Source: Pseudonocardia broussonetiae (GTDB taxonomy: Bacteria; Actinomycetota; Actinomycetes; Mycobacteriales; Pseudonocardiaceae). From it: a stretch of 64,000 bases of DNA. This document shows positions 1 to 7,227 of the stretch, piece by piece. How positions within the stretch are numbered: the stretch's first letter is position 1; each line of letters opens with the position of its first letter. Made by a program: the position numbers and the translations under genes. The notes beneath the pieces are model-generated. The model did not search any database and was not told the DNA's origin. It saw nothing but the letters and a program-made list of their open reading frames with translations. The stretch spans positions 3,913,501 through 3,977,500 of the forward strand of contig NZ_CP053564.1 in assembly GCF_013155125.1 (NCBI RefSeq), given 5' to 3'.

Positions 1-437
1 GCGGCGCTGTTGACCCAGCAGCAGTGCAGGTCGGCGGAGACGAGGACGACGGGCACGTCCCCGCTCACGCGGTCGAGCAGGGCGTGGCTCGTCGCGTCGG
101 CCCACAGCGCGTCACGGAAGCCGGAGCCGACGAGCGGCAGCCCCTCCGCCGGCGCCCCGGCCCGCAGGCGCTCCCCGACCAGCGCGGCCGCCGCGGCCGC
201 GGACGTCGCGCCGGACAGGTCGAGCCGCGTGCGGTTGAGCGCGTGCTCGTCGAGGTGGACGTGGTTGTCCCACATCCCCGGGCCCAGCCACCGGCCGTCG
301 AGGTCGACGACCTCGGCCCCGGGCGGCACCTCCGGGTCCGCCCCGACCGCGGCCACCACCCCGTCGCGGAGCAGGACGTCGACGGTGCGGCCGTCGAGGC
401 GGGCGGAGCGCAGCAGCGTCGTGGGGGAGGGCGGCAC
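1..437 (-). CDS. Amidohydrolase (YtcJ-like), N-terminal part
   Basis: The gene starts at a GTG at 437 and runs off the left edge, leaving about 145 codons of its N-terminal half. Seen: a small beta-rich N-terminal part followed by DNHVHLDEHA (residues 58-67), the HxH metal-binding motif of the amidohydrolase superfamily, then GSGFRDALW and a stretch ending in LHCCWVNSAA. That last stretch resembles the YtcJ/amidohydrolase-3 family, where a similar segment precedes the catalytic domain. Family members hydrolyse amide or related C-N bonds in the cytoplasm with one or two metal ions. The substrate cannot be told from this part. A 10-base palindrome resembling an iron box lies just upstream. Confidence 0.75.
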   Translation of the reverse strand, partial: MPPSPTTLLRSARLDGRTVDVLLRDGVVAAVGADPEVPPGAEVVDLDGRWLGPGMWDNHVHLDEHALNRTRLDLSGATSAAAAAALVGERLRAGAPAEGLPLVGSGFRDALWADATSHALLDRVSGDVPVVLVSADLHCCWVNSA

Positions 438-444
438 GGTGGTG

Positions 445-454
445 AGGCTAGCCT
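445..454. promoter_or_regulatory. Palindrome AGGCTAGCCT, possible iron-box core
   Basis: A perfect 10-base palindrome sits 8 bases upstream of the amidohydrolase GTG. It matches the core of the actinobacterial IdeR/DmdR box (TTAGGTTAGGCTAACCTAA); extended to 19 positions about 12 agree. The location would suit repression, but the outer half-sites are poor. Confidence 0.22.
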
Positions 455-489
455 GCCCTCGGGCGCTGTTCGAGCGGCCGGACGCGGGG

Positions 490-891
490 TCAGGCTGCGC
501 GGTACTTCTCCGCGTACCGCTGCGCCGCCTCGGCCCGCTCGCCGCTGTGCGCCCGCTCGCGCACCGCGGCCAGCGCCCCGCGCGGGTAGCCGGCCTTGAG
601 TGCGCGGTGCTCCGTCGCCTCGTACAGGTACGCCACGGCGTAGATCATCCCGACCAGGATGCCGCCCAGCACGGCCACGAGCCGGACCCACAGCTCCCCG
701 GGGATCACCGCCACGAGCAGCGCGGCGACCGGCGAGACCTGCACGAGCGAGCGCAGGAGCTGGCGGACCGGCCAGGTGCGGGCGGTGAGGTCGTGCAGCA
801 CCCAGCCGCGGTTGCGGGCGGGCAGCGCGCCGCCGAAGGCGTACCAGAGCCAGTGGAACGGGTCGGGTCGGGTGATGTCGGACGGCGTCAT
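490..891 (-). CDS. DUF5313-type small membrane protein
   Basis: This 133-residue protein starts with MTPSDITRPDPFHWLWYA. It has an aromatic N-terminal segment and two hydrophobic stretches (about residues 42-64 and 68-90) that should span the membrane. A charged C-terminal tail ends in AQRYAEKYRAA. Length and the pattern PxxWxxYxxGxxLPxRxxxWVLHDLT agree with the DUF5313 family of mycobacteria and relatives, whose function is unknown. It is transcribed away from the OhrR-type regulator and toward the amidohydrolase, with 52 bases to the next start. An 11-base palindrome lies directly upstream of the ATG. Confidence 0.75.
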   Translation of the reverse strand: MTPSDITRPDPFHWLWYAFGGALPARNRGWVLHDLTARTWPVRQLLRSLVQVSPVAALLVAVIPGELWVRLVAVLGGILVGMIYAVAYLYEATEHRALKAGYPRGALAAVRERAHSGERAEAAQRYAEKYRAA

Positions 892-897
892 CGTGTG

Positions 898-908
898 CCA
901 ATCATTGG
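898..908. promoter_or_regulatory. Dyad CCAATCATTGG between divergent genes
   Basis: This perfect 11-base palindrome lies 7 bases upstream of the DUF5313 start and 82 bases upstream of the OhrR-type regulator. It is AT-rich against its surroundings and has AAT/ATT half-sites like OhrR operators, so it could be an autoregulatory site. This is inference only. Confidence 0.3.
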
Positions 909-989
909 GGTACCAAGTGTTCCTCCACGATAGCGCGCCGCCTGGCCGCGGTGTGCCCGGTGTGACCGGCGCATCGGTACCGTGGAGCC

Positions 990-1454
990 ATGGACGGTGC
1001 GCCCGACGGGACGACGCAGGCGGCCCCGGCCGACCTGCTGCAGCTCGACCGGCAGGTGTGCTTCGCGCTGTCCGTCGCGGCGCGCGGCGTCGTCGCGCTG
1101 TACCGCCCGCTGCTCGAGCCGATGGGGCTGACGCACCCGCAGTACCTGGTGATGCTGGCGCTGTGGGAGCGCGACCCGCGGTCGGTCACCGAGCTCGCGT
1201 CGGCGCTCGCGCTCGACCCGGGCACGCTGTCGCCGCTGCTCAAGCGGCTGGAGGCGGCCGGGTACGTCCGCCGCGACCGGGTCCGGGGCGACGAGCGCAC
1301 GCTCGCCGTCACGCTCACCCCGAAGGGGCGGGCGCTGCGCGAGCAGGCCGAGCGCATCCCGCCGGCCGTGGTCGAGCGGCTCGGCATGCCGCTGGCCGAG
1401 CTCGAGCACCTGCACGCCGTGCTCTCCGGCGTGATCGCCGCGACGCGCGGCTGA
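990..1454 (+). CDS. ohrR: MarR-family regulator, OhrR type
   Basis: This 154-residue winged-helix regulator has LDRQVCFALSVAARG near its N-terminus. The Cys at residue 24 sits where OhrR proteins carry the single peroxide-reactive cysteine, in the usual (Q/E)xCFALY-like setting. A helix-turn-helix (SVTELASALALDPGTLSPLLKRL) and wing (RDRVRGDERTLAVTLT) follow at about residues 62-105. Known OhrR proteins repress an ohr organic-hydroperoxide reductase gene until the cysteine is oxidised. No ohr gene is next door, so the target is elsewhere or it is the divergent DUF5313 gene. Assignment to the MarR family is secure; the OhrR subtype rests on the cysteine and overall similarity. Confidence 0.78.
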   Translation: MDGAPDGTTQAAPADLLQLDRQVCFALSVAARGVVALYRPLLEPMGLTHPQYLVMLALWERDPRSVTELASALALDPGTLSPLLKRLEAAGYVRRDRVRGDERTLAVTLTPKGRALREQAERIPPAVVERLGMPLAELEHLHAVLSGVIAATRG

Positions 1455-1462
1455 GCTGTCCG

Positions 1463-1489
1463 GGCGCGGGCCCTCCCGGCGCGGGCCCT
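1463..1489. terminator. Duplicated GGCGCGGGCCCT between convergent genes
   Basis: The 12-base unit occurs at 1463-1474 and 1478-1489. Each copy contains the palindrome GGGCCC. The pair sits between the ohrR stop and the stop of the convergent gene, so it may form a short bidirectional stop structure. There is no T tract. Confidence 0.3.
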
Positions 1490-2954
1490 ACTGGCGGGCG
1501 GTCGTGTAGCCCAGGACGGCGGCCAGCCCCAGCGCGCTGCGCGGGGCGAACGGCCCGCGCCACAGCCCGCCGTGCACCGCCGCGTGCGCCTCGTGCCGCC
1601 AGGGGTGGTCATGCCCGGCGGGCGGGGCGTGCAGGTCGTGGACGAGCAGCGCGGCCATGAGCGCGTTCGAGGTCGCGGGGTCGAAGATCTCCACCTCGAA
1701 CCGGTGCGCCCCGGCGAACGCCGCCGCCAGCGCGCGGTTGCGGACGACCGAGGTGGTCCGGCTCGACGGGGCGACGTGGAAGGACACCGTGGTGCCCGCG
1801 GCGCGCGCCACGGCCGCGCGCCAGCGCTGGATCCGCTTGGCCAGCGCGTAGTTGGGGCCCTGGGCGGGCACGAGGGCGTCGCAGACGCCGGGGTCGGCGC
1901 CGGGGCGGTAGTTGCGGTGCAGCAGCCGCCCGCGGCTCGCCCAGCGCAGCGGCCGGCCCAGGAGCTTGGTGGTGCGCGAGCGCCCGGTGTAGGCCCGCAC
2001 CGAGTGCTCGACGGCCTCGGTCGGCACCGCGAACACGTCGGTCGGGGTGGCGAGGAAGGCGAGCGCGAGGCCCGGGCGCGCGGTCTGCAGGCGCTGCGCG
2101 AGCAGGTCGGCGGCCACCGAGAGCCGCACGTGCGTGCCGCCGTCGGCGTAGAGGCAGTTGGCCAGCACGAGCGGCTGCGGGCGCGCCCCCAGCCACTGGG
2201 CGACGGCGGGCACGTCGGCGATCAGGTCGGTGCCGGCGGCCCGGGCGAGGACGTCGCCGTCGCGGACCGGCACGAGCAGGCGGCCGGCGCCCTCCCGCGC
2301 GGTGCGCTCCAGCCGCTCCCACAGAGCCGGGCGGGGGAGGTCGACGGCAGCGACGGTCGCGCCCCAGCGCAGCAGCGTCGACGCGGGGCCCATCTCCGAC
2401 GCGGCACCGAGCACGGCGACGGCCCGCCCGGGCAGCGCGAGCCACTCCGGGTGGTCGATCACGGTCTCGACGGCCTGCGCCGCCGACGGCTCCAGCACCC
2501 CGTCGGCGAGCCACCGCGCGAGCTGGGCGCGCAGCGCGTCGCCCTCGAGCCGGGCACCGCGGTAGGGCACGACGAGGCGGTCGACGGGGTCCCGGACGCC
2601 GACGACCTCGGCGGTCTCCAGCGGCCGCTCCGGCGGCGCGGTCAGCAGCGTGCGCGCCCCGGCCTCCTCGCCGTCGCGTGCGACGGCCATCCGGTCGGCC
2701 ACCGACTCCAGCCCCGTGCCGGCCATCTCCAGCCAGGCCTGCGCGCTGTCGAGCCCGGCCTCGACCTGGCGCCGGAAGTGCCCGACGTAGCGGGTGCGCC
2801 ACGCCGTCTCCTGCTCCGCGGCCCGCGCCCCGGCCGGATCGGCGGGGCGCAGCGCGTCGGCCAGGACCGCGCGCCCCACCGCCGTGGTGCTGCGCCGTCC
2901 CGACGCGTCGGCCGGGAACACGACACCCTGCGCCTCATCGCTCACCGGGGTCAT
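1488..2954 (-). CDS. Conserved protein of unknown function with Rossmann-like segment
   Basis: This gene encodes 488 residues from an ATG at 2954 (MTPVSDEAQGVVF); an upstream in-frame ATG would read through the preceding terminator. Near the middle (about residues 190-220) is AVAVLGAASEMGPASTLLRWG followed by ATVAAVDLPR. This has the glycine-rich loop and trailing acidic strand of a NAD(P)-binding Rossmann fold. The C-terminal third has HVAPSSRTTSVVRNRALAAAF and EIFDPATSNALMAALLVHDL. No signal peptide or membrane span is evident. I do not recognise the family and assign no reaction. It lies alone, downstream of the siderophore-binding gene but separated from it by a strong hairpin. Confidence 0.7.
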   Translation of the reverse strand: MTPVSDEAQGVVFPADASGRRSTTAVGRAVLADALRPADPAGARAAEQETAWRTRYVGHFRRQVEAGLDSAQAWLEMAGTGLESVADRMAVARDGEEAGARTLLTAPPERPLETAEVVGVRDPVDRLVVPYRGARLEGDALRAQLARWLADGVLEPSAAQAVETVIDHPEWLALPGRAVAVLGAASEMGPASTLLRWGATVAAVDLPRPALWERLERTAREGAGRLLVPVRDGDVLARAAGTDLIADVPAVAQWLGARPQPLVLANCLYADGGTHVRLSVAADLLAQRLQTARPGLALAFLATPTDVFAVPTEAVEHSVRAYTGRSRTTKLLGRPLRWASRGRLLHRNYRPGADPGVCDALVPAQGPNYALAKRIQRWRAAVARAAGTTVSFHVAPSSRTTSVVRNRALAAAFAGAHRFEVEIFDPATSNALMAALLVHDLHAPPAGHDHPWRHEAHAAVHGGLWRGPFAPRSALGLAAVLGYTTARQ

Positions 2955-2988
2955 CGTCGTGGGGCCCCCGCGGCCTGTCCAGCCGTGC

Positions 2989-3058
2989 ACCTCGCACACC
3001 GGGTGGTGACCTCGCACGGCGTCGACGCCGTGCGAGGAGCGCAGCGGGTGTGCGAGGT
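2989..3058. terminator. Nested perfect palindromes after the siderophore-binding gene
   Basis: A perfect 28-base palindrome at 3010-3037 (14-base arms with CCTCGCAC ends) lies inside a second inverted repeat. The outer arms, ACCTCGCACACC (2989-3000) and GGTGTGCGAGGT (3047-3058), are also perfect. It lies 17 bases past the stop of the minus-strand lipoprotein gene and just before the next gene's start, so it should end transcription. No T tract follows. Confidence 0.7.
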
Positions 3059-3074
3059 CGGCCCGCCGAGGGAC

Positions 3075-4052
3075 TCAGAGACCGGCGAGGACCGTGTCGA
3101 GCCGGTCGAGGACGGCCTGCGCCTGCCGGTAGTGGCTGACGTAGTAGTTGGGCAGCGGGAACACCCGTCCCCCGCGCGCCGCGGGGAGCGCCTGGAACGT
3201 CGGCTGGTCCAGCAGGCGCTGCGTGTTGTCATCGACCTCGCCGGTCGTGTCGACGAGGTGCAGCACGACGTCGCAGTCCTCCAGGCGCCCGAGCTCCTCG
3301 AACGACAGCGGCTCGAACACGCCGGGCCTCCCCTCGGCGACGGAGCCGAGCCGGGCCCCGACCGCCTCCAGCACCACCCCGCTCCACGACGCCGGGAGGT
3401 CGACGAGCGCGTTGCCCTGCGCGCCGCCGCGGACCAGCGCGAAGCGGGTGCGGCCCAGCACGTCGGCGTAGCGGACGCCGAGGTCGGCGGCCTGCTGCTC
3501 GTACTCCGCGCGCAGGGCCTCGGCGTCGGCGCCGCGGCCGATCACGTCGGCCGCGCGCACCGCCCGCTCCTGCCACGTCCCCGGCTCGCGCGCGGCCTCG
3601 AACAGCAGCGTGGGCGCGACGGCGCTGAGCCGGTCGTGGAGGTCGACGGGCAGGTCCGGGACGAGCGTGCCCAGCACGAGGTCGGGCTGCAGCGCGGCCA
3701 GCGCCTCGAGGTCGACCTCCGCGGGCGTGCCGATCCGGGTCATGGCCTCGTAGGCGGGCCGGTACTCCGGCAGCACACCGCCCACGTTCGCCTGCACCGT
3801 GCCGACCACGGTGTACCCGACGTCGAGCAGCGCCCACGGCGTGTAGAAGTCGGTGCTGACCACGCGCTGCGGGGCGACCGGCACCTCCACCGGCCCGAAG
3901 GCCCCCTCGATCGTCCGGGTCGCGCCGCCCGCCGGGGCAGGGTCGTCGGTCCCGCCGCAGGCCGTGGCGCCGAGCACGGCGGCCATCCCCGCCGCCCCCG
4001 TGAGGAAGCGGCGTCGGTCGAGGGCGGAGCGGGGCGGGGACAGCAGCAACAC
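3075..4052 (-). CDS. Fe3+-siderophore ABC transporter substrate-binding lipoprotein
   Basis: The protein has 325 residues. The GTG at 4052 is preferred because GGAGG lies five bases upstream; a GTG two codons earlier overlaps that site. The N-terminus carries a twin-arginine motif (DRRRFLTG) and a lipobox ending at Cys32 (LGATAC), so it is probably Tat-exported and lipid-anchored. Then come RTIEGAFGPVEVPVAPQRVVS, LGTLVPDLPVDL and VFEPLSFEELGRLEDCDVVL, the layout of periplasmic-binding-protein type III (BtuF/FhuD) siderophore receptors. The permease and ATPase are not adjacent. A degenerate iron-box-like sequence precedes it at 4082-4100, in line with iron control. Confidence 0.85.
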   Translation of the reverse strand: MLLLSPPRSALDRRRFLTGAAGMAAVLGATACGGTDDPAPAGGATRTIEGAFGPVEVPVAPQRVVSTDFYTPWALLDVGYTVVGTVQANVGGVLPEYRPAYEAMTRIGTPAEVDLEALAALQPDLVLGTLVPDLPVDLHDRLSAVAPTLLFEAAREPGTWQERAVRAADVIGRGADAEALRAEYEQQAADLGVRYADVLGRTRFALVRGGAQGNALVDLPASWSGVVLEAVGARLGSVAEGRPGVFEPLSFEELGRLEDCDVVLHLVDTTGEVDDNTQRLLDQPTFQALPAARGGRVFPLPNYYVSHYRQAQAVLDRLDTVLAGL

Positions 4053-4081
4053 GGGCACCTCCGGGGTTCGGTGGCCGGAAG

Positions 4082-4100
4082 TGAAGCAAGGCTGCCCTCA
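4082..4100 (-). promoter_or_regulatory. Degenerate IdeR/DmdR-like iron box
   Basis: About 12 of 19 positions match the consensus around the central GGCT. It lies 30 bases upstream of a siderophore-binding-protein gene, where such a box is expected. The match is weak and the call leans on context. Confidence 0.35.
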
Positions 4101-4121
4101 CCCGGCAACCGCTGGCGGCGC

Positions 4122-4886
4122 TCAGGGGTGCAGCCGCGCGGCGAGCACGTCGAGGTCGCGCTCGGCGTAGAGGCGGTGCTGCCACTCCTCGTTCAGCACC
4201 GTGCGCAGGCACTCCGCGACGGGGAAGCGGCCCGGCCCGGGGTACCCCGGACCCTCGACGGGCTCGGTGCTGCCCGCCAGCGACTCCTCGGTGAGGCCCT
4301 CGATCACCGCGCGAACGGCGGCCCGCCGGTCGGCGCGCAGGGCGAGCACCTCGTCCAGGTCCGGCCGGGCGTCGGGGTCGCACGGCACGGCGGGGTCCTG
4401 CGCGAGCCCGTCGAAGGGCAGGCTCAGCGGGTGCCACGGCAGGGGGTCGCCCAGGATCGGGCGGCGCACCCAGATGTCGGTGGCGTAGAGCAGGTGCCGC
4501 AGCGTCTGGACGAAGGACCACTCGCCGTCGACCCGCTCGTGCAGCAGGTCCGGCGGCAGGGCCCGCGCCCGGTCGACGGTGCCGGCCCACAGCGACTCGA
4601 GCAGGTCCCACGCCGCGCGGAACCCGGCGACGTCGACCGGGCGCATCGCGGCGCGCTGCGGGTGGCGGCGGTCGAGCTCGGCCTCGACCAGCGGCCCGAC
4701 GTCGACGCCGTTGACCCGCAGCCCGGCGATGTCGCCGTCGATCTCCACCTCGCCGATCCACACGCCGCGCATCCGGACGCGCCAGAAGTTGCCCCGCGTC
4801 ACGACGACGTCCTGCACCTGCCCGTCGGTGAGCGCCACACCGGCGATGGTCAGTCCCGTGTGGTGCGCACCCGGCCCCTCGGTCAT
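4122..4886 (-). CDS. DinB-superfamily protein
   Basis: The protein has 254 residues from the ATG at 4886 (MTEGPGAHHTG). The first 75 residues are beta-rich (FWRVRMRGVWIGEVEIDGDI) and look like a short pentapeptide-like cap. From about residue 85 there is a four-helix DinB/YfiT-type domain with WSFVQTLRHLLYATDIW and NEEWQHRLYAERDL. These contain the histidines that usually bind a divalent metal. DinB-fold proteins in actinomycetes include mycothiol-dependent transferases, but this one could also be a non-catalytic member. It stands alone downstream of the LysR gene and its hairpin. Confidence 0.7.
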   Translation of the reverse strand: MTEGPGAHHTGLTIAGVALTDGQVQDVVVTRGNFWRVRMRGVWIGEVEIDGDIAGLRVNGVDVGPLVEAELDRRHPQRAAMRPVDVAGFRAAWDLLESLWAGTVDRARALPPDLLHERVDGEWSFVQTLRHLLYATDIWVRRPILGDPLPWHPLSLPFDGLAQDPAVPCDPDARPDLDEVLALRADRRAAVRAVIEGLTEESLAGSTEPVEGPGYPGPGRFPVAECLRTVLNEEWQHRLYAERDLDVLAARLHP

Positions 4887-4942
4887 GGGGCCACCCTGGC
4901 ACGCCGTCCCGGCGGCCGGGACCCGGCGACGCGCAGGAAGAC

Positions 4943-4988
4943 CCCGTGAGTGGGAACGAGTGCTCCAGCACTCGTTCCCACTCACGGG
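4943..4988. terminator. Perfect 22-base-arm hairpin downstream of LysR gene
   Basis: Arms at 4943-4964 and 4967-4988 are perfect complements over 22 bases with a 2-base loop. The hairpin starts 9 bases past the LysR stop on the minus strand. A perfect stem of this length is more than a terminator needs, and there is no T tract. Confidence 0.75.
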
Positions 4989-4997
4989 TCGACGCGC

Positions 4998-5954
4998 CTA
5001 CCGGCGCACCGTCCGCGCCCGCCCGGGCTCCGGGGGCTGATCGGCCTCCGTCGCGACCGCCAGCAGGTCGCGCGCCGGACCGGCCGGGACCGGCCCGCTC
5101 GCCCACACCGCGCGCAGCTCCCGGCGCAGCACCACCGTGCCGGCGATCGGCACGCGGACCAGCCGGCCGGCGGCGAGGTCGTCGGACACGGCCAGGTCGG
5201 ACAGCACGGCCGGGCCGGCGCCGGCCAGGACGGCCTGCCGGATCGCGGTCGTGACGGCGAGCTCGAGGGCCGGGGCGGCGAGCGGCGCGCCGGGGGCGGC
5301 GGCGCGCAGGGCGTCCTCCAGGGTGGCGCGCGCGCCGGAGCCGGGCTCGCGGGTCACCAGCGGCGTGCCGGCGACCTCGGCCGCCGGGACCGGCCGGCGG
5401 CGCCGCGCCCACGGGTGCGCGGGTGGCACGACGAGCACCAGCTCGTCGACGGCGACGGTCGCGGTCGACAGCCCGGACGCCACCTCCGGGCCCTCGACGA
5501 ACCCGAGCCGCGACTCCCCGGCCAGCACGCGCCGGGCCACGTCGTCGCTGTTGCGCACCACGAGCCCGACCGCGACGCCCGGCGCCCGCGCGCGCAGCCG
5601 CACCAGCCAGCCCGGCAGCAGGTACTCCGCGACCGTGAAGCTGGCCGCGACGTCGAGGTGCGCGTCGCGCTCGCCGCGCAGGGCCCCGATCGCGGTGTCG
5701 AGCTCCTCGGCGGCGGCGAGCACCGGCACGGCCCAGTGCACCATCAGCGCCCCGGCGTCGGTGAGCGTGCTGCCGCGCGCGGTCCGGTGCAGCACGGGGA
5801 CGCCGACGAGCTTCTCGACGGTCCGGATCCGCGCCGACACCGCCTGCTGCGTCAGCCCGAGCTCGCGCCCCGCCGCACCCAGGCTGCCGGTCCGCGAGAC
5901 CGCGAGCAGCAGCTCCAGGGAGCCGAGGTCGGGGACGCGCGGGGACAGGGCCAC
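4998..5954 (-). CDS. LysR-family transcriptional regulator
   Basis: This 318-residue regulator begins at the GTG at 5954 (VALSPRVPDLGSLELL), which puts the helix-turn-helix at the usual distance. An upstream GTG at 5978 would overlap the dyad operator. The winged HTH covers residues 10-68 (GSLGAAGRELGLTQQAVSARIRTVE split across it). The rest is the two-lobed LysR substrate-binding domain with FTVAEYLLPGWL and GPAVLSDLAVSDDLAAG. It is divergent from a TDT-family transporter across a 95-base gap with one perfect dyad, so it most likely controls that transporter and itself. The inducer is unknown, perhaps an organic acid or sulfite-like anion. Confidence 0.9.
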   Translation of the reverse strand: MALSPRVPDLGSLELLLAVSRTGSLGAAGRELGLTQQAVSARIRTVEKLVGVPVLHRTARGSTLTDAGALMVHWAVPVLAAAEELDTAIGALRGERDAHLDVAASFTVAEYLLPGWLVRLRARAPGVAVGLVVRNSDDVARRVLAGESRLGFVEGPEVASGLSTATVAVDELVLVVPPAHPWARRRRPVPAAEVAGTPLVTREPGSGARATLEDALRAAAPGAPLAAPALELAVTTAIRQAVLAGAGPAVLSDLAVSDDLAAGRLVRVPIAGTVVLRRELRAVWASGPVPAGPARDLLAVATEADQPPEPGRARTVRR

Positions 5955-5974
5955 CCGGTCACCGTAGTGCCCGC

Positions 5975-5993
5975 CCACAAGGTGGCCTTGTGG
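5975..5993. promoter_or_regulatory. Dyad CCACAAGG-TGG-CCTTGTGG, probable LysR operator
   Basis: Perfect 8-base arms with a 3-base centre lie between the divergent LysR and TDT transporter genes, 21 bases from the LysR start and 57 from the transporter start. The interrupted dyad of this size is typical of LysR boxes. Confidence 0.6.
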
Positions 5994-6049
5994 ACTCCCC
6001 GCTCCGCGGCGGCTACCGGGGGAGCCGCCGCGGGAGCAGGGTCGGCGCC

Positions 6050-7210
6050 ATGAGCACGAGCACGCTGCCCCGCCGCGACACCCCGCTCCACCCCCTGCAC
6101 CGGGCCGGGCTGCTCCGCGACCTCGCGCACCCGCGCCAGGTCGTGGCCCACCTCGGGCCGAACTGGTTCGCCTCGATCATGGGCACGGGGATCGTCGCGA
6201 TCGCCCTGGTCACCCTCCCGCTGCAGGCGCCGGGGCTGCACCTCGCCGCGCTGCTGGTGTGGGTCGCCGCCGCGGTCCTGCTCGTCGCCCTGTGCACCGC
6301 GTCGGCGGCGCACCGGCTCCTGCACCGCGACGCCGCGCGCGGGCACGTCCGGCACCCGGTGATGGTCCACTCCTACGGTGCGCCGCCGATGGCGCTGCTG
6401 ACGGTCGGCGCCGGCGCCCTGCTGCTGGGCAGGGACCTGCTGGGTGAGCCGCTCGCCGTGGCGGTCTCCGCCACGCTCTGGACGCTGGGCACCGTCGCCG
6501 GGCTCGCGAGCGCCGTGGTGGTGCCCTACCTGGTGATCACGCGGCACGACGTCGGCCCGGACGCGGCGTTCGGCGGCTGGCTGATGCCGGTGGTGCCGCC
6601 GATGGTCTCGGCGACGACCGGCGCGCTGCTGGTGCCCCACGCCCCGGCGGGGCAGCTCCGGCTCACGCTGCTGCTCGCCTGCTACGCGATGTTCGGGGCG
6701 GCGCTGCTCGCCTCGCTCGTCGTCACCACCCTGATCGTCCAGCGGGTCGTGCTGCACGGGGTGGGCCCGGCGGCGACGGTGCCGGCGCTGTGGATCGTGC
6801 TCGGCTGGCTCGGGCAGTCGGTCACCGCGGCGAACCTGCTCGGTGGCGTCGCGCACCTCGCGGTGCCCCGGCCCTACGCCTCGGCGCTCCTCGCGCTGGG
6901 CGTCGTCTACGGCGTCCCGGTGCTCGGGGCCGCGCTGCTGTGGATCGTGTTCGCCGGCGCGGCGACGCTGCGGACCGCGCGCGCCCACCTGCCCTTCTCG
7001 CTGACCTGGTGGTCGTTCACGTTCCCGCTCGGCGCGGTCGTCACGGGGACCAGCGCGCTCGCGGTGCACACCGGCGCGACCGCCCTGGCCGCCCTCGCGG
7101 TCGTGCTCTGCGCCGGGCTGGTGGCCGCCTGGGTGGTGGTCGCCGGCCGCACCGCGCGGGGGAGCGCCCGCGGGCACCTGTTCCTCCCGCCCGCACCGGC
7201 GCAGCCCTGA
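6050..7210 (+). CDS. TDT-family (TehA/SLAC1-like) anion transporter
   Basis: This 386-residue inner-membrane protein starts at ATG 6050 and has about ten hydrophobic helices. The hallmark GPNWFASIMGTGI (residues 36-48) and the late FSLTWWSFTFPLGAVVTG belong to the tellurite-resistance/dicarboxylate transporter family, which also includes the plant SLAC1 channels. Members move dicarboxylates such as malate, or sulfite and other anions. The substrate here is not determined. The divergent LysR gene and the shared dyad suggest substrate-induced expression. cobK follows 17 bases downstream and could be partly co-transcribed. Confidence 0.88.
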   Translation: MSTSTLPRRDTPLHPLHRAGLLRDLAHPRQVVAHLGPNWFASIMGTGIVAIALVTLPLQAPGLHLAALLVWVAAAVLLVALCTASAAHRLLHRDAARGHVRHPVMVHSYGAPPMALLTVGAGALLLGRDLLGEPLAVAVSATLWTLGTVAGLASAVVVPYLVITRHDVGPDAAFGGWLMPVVPPMVSATTGALLVPHAPAGQLRLTLLLACYAMFGAALLASLVVTTLIVQRVVLHGVGPAATVPALWIVLGWLGQSVTAANLLGGVAHLAVPRPYASALLALGVVYGVPVLGAALLWIVFAGAATLRTARAHLPFSLTWWSFTFPLGAVVTGTSALAVHTGATALAALAVVLCAGLVAAWVVVAGRTARGSARGHLFLPPAPAQP

Positions 7211-7227
7211 GCGGCGAGGATGGGCGC

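Noticed and set aside
1572-4949. A 1125-codon open frame on the plus strand over four minus-strand genes.
   Set aside because: It runs antisense to genes with clear motifs and its own composition is typical of a shadow frame.
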